Below, one piece after another: positions 59,968 through 64,000 of a stretch of DNA of 64,000 bases. Under the pieces are notes generated by a model. That model did no database searches and was not told the origin of the DNA. It saw nothing but the letters and a program-made list of their open reading frames with translations. Made by a program: the position numbers and the translations under genes. The DNA comes from Catenovulum sp. 2E275 (lineage in GTDB: Bacteria; Pseudomonadota; Gammaproteobacteria; Enterobacterales; Alteromonadaceae), in contig NZ_JAOPFU010000014.1 in assembly GCF_025515275.1 (NCBI RefSeq), positions 26,468-90,467 on the forward strand, given 5' to 3'. The first letter of the stretch is position 1, and every line of letters starts with the position of its first letter.

Positions 59968-61422
59968 ATGCCCACACAATCGCGCAAATTCTTTGCCAAA
60001 TCTGTAACTGTTTTACTCTCTTTATTCGCTTTATTTCTAACGCCTGCTGCTTTTGCTGCTGCAAATGTCGAAGGCAGAATTGACCTAACTGATCACTTTA
60101 TCGGCTATTTTGCTGTCACTATGTTTATTGTGGCTTATGCATTAGTTATTGCTGAGGATTATCTGCATTTAAGAAAATCAAAACCTGTGCTGGTTTCTGC
60201 CGGTATTATTTGGTTTGCTTTAGGCTGGATTTATACTCAACACGATCTGCCTGAACTGGCTAAACAAGTATTTGAGCATAACCTGTTAGAATATGCCGAA
60301 TTGTTATTATTCCTACTTGTATCAATGACTTACATTAATGCAATGGAAGAACGCCGAGTCTTTGACGGGATCCGTGTATGGATGATTTCAAAAGGGTTAA
60401 GTTTACGTAGTTTATTCTGGTTGACCGGTGTATTAGCCTTTGCTATTTCATCTTTTGCAAACAACTTAACAACCGCAATGTTAATGTGTGCAATTGTGTT
60501 AAAAGTGGCAAAGGGTAATAAAACCTTCATCAGTATTGCTTGTGTCAATATCGTTGTTGGCTCTAATGCTGGCGGTGCATTCAGCCCGTTTGGTGATATT
60601 ACTACACTAATGGTATGGCAAGCAGGCTTAGTCCATTTTGAAGAATTTTTTGCTTTATTTATTCCGGCCTGTGTTAACTTTTTAGTACCAGCTGTGATTA
60701 TGAGTTTATTTATTAGTAATGAACCAAGTAAAGTCATTAAAGAAGAGTTTGAACTTAAACGTGGTGCTAAACGCATTGTATTTTTATTCGTTTTAACCAT
60801 TGTCACCTCGGTTATAGCCCATAGCTGGTTTGGTATGCCGCCAGTGTTAGGTATGATGACAGGTTTAGGTTATTTAAAATTCTTTGGTTTTTACCTGCGC
60901 CGCAGCTTACCACGTTCACTTGCCAAAAAGCGTACTGAAGCTGAAAAACGTAAAGATGAAAAAGCACTTAAACGTTTGGGTGAAGTGGTTCCGTTTGACG
61001 TATTTGATAAAATCGCCCAAGCCGAATGGGATACTTTATTATTCTTCTTTGGGGTAGTAATGAGTGTGGGTGGTTTAGGCTTTATCGGTTATTTATCACT
61101 GATTTCAGAAGCTATGTACACCAACTGGGATCCAACTTACGCCAATATTGCAGCCGGTGTATTATCCGCCATTGTTGATAACATTCCGGTAATGTTTGCA
61201 GTTATTAGTATGAATCCAGCAATGGGTGTTGATCAATGGCTATTAGTTACTATGACTGCTGGTGTTGGTGGTAGTTTATTATCTGTCGGTTCTGCTGCTG
61301 GTGTTGCTTTAATGGGCCAATCAAAAGGTGCGTATAATTTTATGAGCCATTTAAAATGGAGCTGGGCAATTGCCTTAGGTTACGCTGCTTCCATTGGGGT
61401 TCATTTATTAATTAACCACTAA
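59968..61422 (+). CDS. nhaD: Sodium:proton antiporter NhaD
   Basis: NhaD exports sodium or lithium in exchange for protons and supports growth at high salt and pH, as in marine vibrios. The 484-residue protein begins with a signal-like helix (LSLFALFLTPAAFAAAN). About 12 membrane helices follow, with the ion-transporter motifs SSFANNLTTAMLMCAIVLKVAKG, VVGSNAGGAFSPFGDITTLMVWQAG and GVLSAIVDNIPVMFAVISM. The terminal ASIGVHLLINH is family-like. It is monocistronic with a terminator. Confidence 0.95.
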   Translation: MPTQSRKFFAKSVTVLLSLFALFLTPAAFAAANVEGRIDLTDHFIGYFAVTMFIVAYALVIAEDYLHLRKSKPVLVSAGIIWFALGWIYTQHDLPELAKQVFEHNLLEYAELLLFLLVSMTYINAMEERRVFDGIRVWMISKGLSLRSLFWLTGVLAFAISSFANNLTTAMLMCAIVLKVAKGNKTFISIACVNIVVGSNAGGAFSPFGDITTLMVWQAGLVHFEEFFALFIPACVNFLVPAVIMSLFISNEPSKVIKEEFELKRGAKRIVFLFVLTIVTSVIAHSWFGMPPVLGMMTGLGYLKFFGFYLRRSLPRSLAKKRTEAEKRKDEKALKRLGEVVPFDVFDKIAQAEWDTLLFFFGVVMSVGGLGFIGYLSLISEAMYTNWDPTYANIAAGVLSAIVDNIPVMFAVISMNPAMGVDQWLLVTMTAGVGGSLLSVGSAAGVALMGQSKGAYNFMSHLKWSWAIALGYAASIGVHLLINH

Positions 61423-61442
61423 GTATTTTTTTAAGCAAAATT

Positions 61443-61482
61443 AAAAATCCCGGCTTTGATTACCATCAAGCTGGGATTTTTT
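61443..61482 (+). terminator. Terminator after nhaD
   Basis: AAAATCCCGGCTTTGAT pairs with ATCAAGCTGGGATTTT (one bulge and one mismatch) around a 4-nt loop, 21 bases after the stop, ending in a T run. Confidence 0.85.
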
Positions 61483-61985
61483 ATCTTCTTGTCCCTTTTT
61501 GCCTATCTATTTAATTTTTGAATTATTTTTTACCTACTGTTTGTTATCTTCTACTATGCCTTTAATATCGCTTTACAGACTGAATGCTCTTTAGTCTTAT
61601 GTATCATGATATACAACCAAGTCTGTATTAATAATACTAATACAACTACAACCATTCTTCACAGATAGAAGTCTGAAACATAACCAGTGTAAATTGGTTC
61701 CATACCTCTATGCTAGAACGATGACTGAAGAAACACCTTTAAAACTCATATTTGAGTTATGGGTGAAGTTTATTCGTATAAATATACTCAGTTTATTGTC
61801 CATAAATCTGATTGAGTATATCGGAAATTTTCCGGTATGGAGGATGAAAGATAACAGCTTTGTTCTGGTTAACTAATTATTATACTGGTTTGGTTTTTAG
61901 TAATATGTAAAGTAACCAGATAATCAAGATAAGATATCTCAACAAAAGACGAGGGAGAATCCCTATGATACTCAAGCGAAAATAT

Positions 61986-62081
61986 CTAGGGTCTGTTAAT
62001 CTTTTGAGTAAAATTTTACAGCAGTTTGTTTGGCGTTTAGGTTCTAACTAAACTTGTACATCAAACGTCAACAGCCCCTAG
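61986..62081. mobile_element. Short MITE-like or IS-remnant element with CTAG flanks
   Basis: CTAG at both ends (61986-61989, 62078-62081) encloses 88 bp. The ends read inward as GGTCTGTTAATCTTTTGA and, from the other side, GGGCTGTTGACGTTTGA. Conserved are GG-CTGTT and TTTGA. There is no transposase inside. A 4-base CTAG duplication is seen with IS5-group elements, so a non-autonomous relative is possible. It lies 6 bases past the FimV-family stop. Confidence 0.5.
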
Positions 62082-62087
62082 CAATGC

Positions 62088-64000
<1,913 letters not shown>

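Larger units (their letters stand above)
61423..62087. other. Intergenic region between nhaD and FimV-family gene
   Basis: 665 bases between convergent genes. It contains the nhaD terminator and, at the right end, a MITE-like element (61986-62081). A 60-codon open frame (61694-61876) has no recognisable family or ribosome site and is left out. Confidence 0.6.

Noticed and set aside
60330..60806. 158-codon minus-strand open frame
   Set aside because: Antisense to nhaD, with no protein-like motifs.
61694..61876. 60-codon open frame after nhaD
   Set aside because: No ribosome site, no recognisable family, ordinary chance length in AT-rich DNA.

Overview
The window is a gene-dense, AT-rich stretch of chromosome from a Gram-negative gammaproteobacterium. 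Gene content and order point to a marine member of the Alteromonadales. The evidence is the minCDE/ycgL block, the rplS-trmD-rimM-rpsP-ffh-ypjD-corB block, alaS-csrA-recX, a full System I (ccmABCDEFGHI) cytochrome c operon, epmC/yfcL, a FimV/HubP-type protein, NhaD, a vSGLT-like sodium/sugar symporter and a secreted GH53 galactanase. Species cannot be fixed from sequence reading alone; a Catenovulum-like polysaccharide degrader is a guess.

Layout. 1-8.4 kb: 3' part of dapD, then ycgN, mltB and ycgL (minus), minCDE and folE (plus), ligA and an EVE-domain gene (minus). 8.5-20.7 kb: fadD, a J-domain protein, the rplS-trmD-rimM-rpsP operon and ffh (minus), ypjD and corB (plus), then csrA, alaS and recX (minus; recA is not next to recX). 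21-30 kb: sugar symporter, a yaiI-type gene coupled to a degenerate GGDEF gene, epmC plus an ATP-NAD-kinase-like gene plus yfcL, a small membrane protein, a serine hydrolase and pyruvate kinase. 30-36 kb: a chemoreceptor, a two-gene 'split' receptor (methyl-accepting signalling protein plus separate NIT-domain protein) and the galactanase. 36-47.5 kb: mlaA, the nine-gene ccm operon, and an orphan FliK-like/FlhB-like pair, then yaeQ. 47.5-64 kb: glnS, a GGDEF-EAL protein, a porin/periplasmic-binding pair, a tripartite RND efflux operon, nhaD, a short MITE-like element and the 3' part of a very acidic FimV-family gene that runs off the window.

How the genes may work together. Most are housekeeping genes in conserved neighbourhoods. 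The most interesting accessory link is regulatory: the galactanase and the galactose/glucose-type symporter lie 13 kb apart, yet each has two similar CG-centred, LacI-family-like palindromes upstream. This suggests one galactan-use regulon. The receptor at 32.3-34.3 kb separates the NIT sensor module from the signalling module. No phage, CRISPR array, rRNA or tRNA gene was recognised. I saw no clear new defence or biosynthetic system; the findings list gives the unusual points in order of position.
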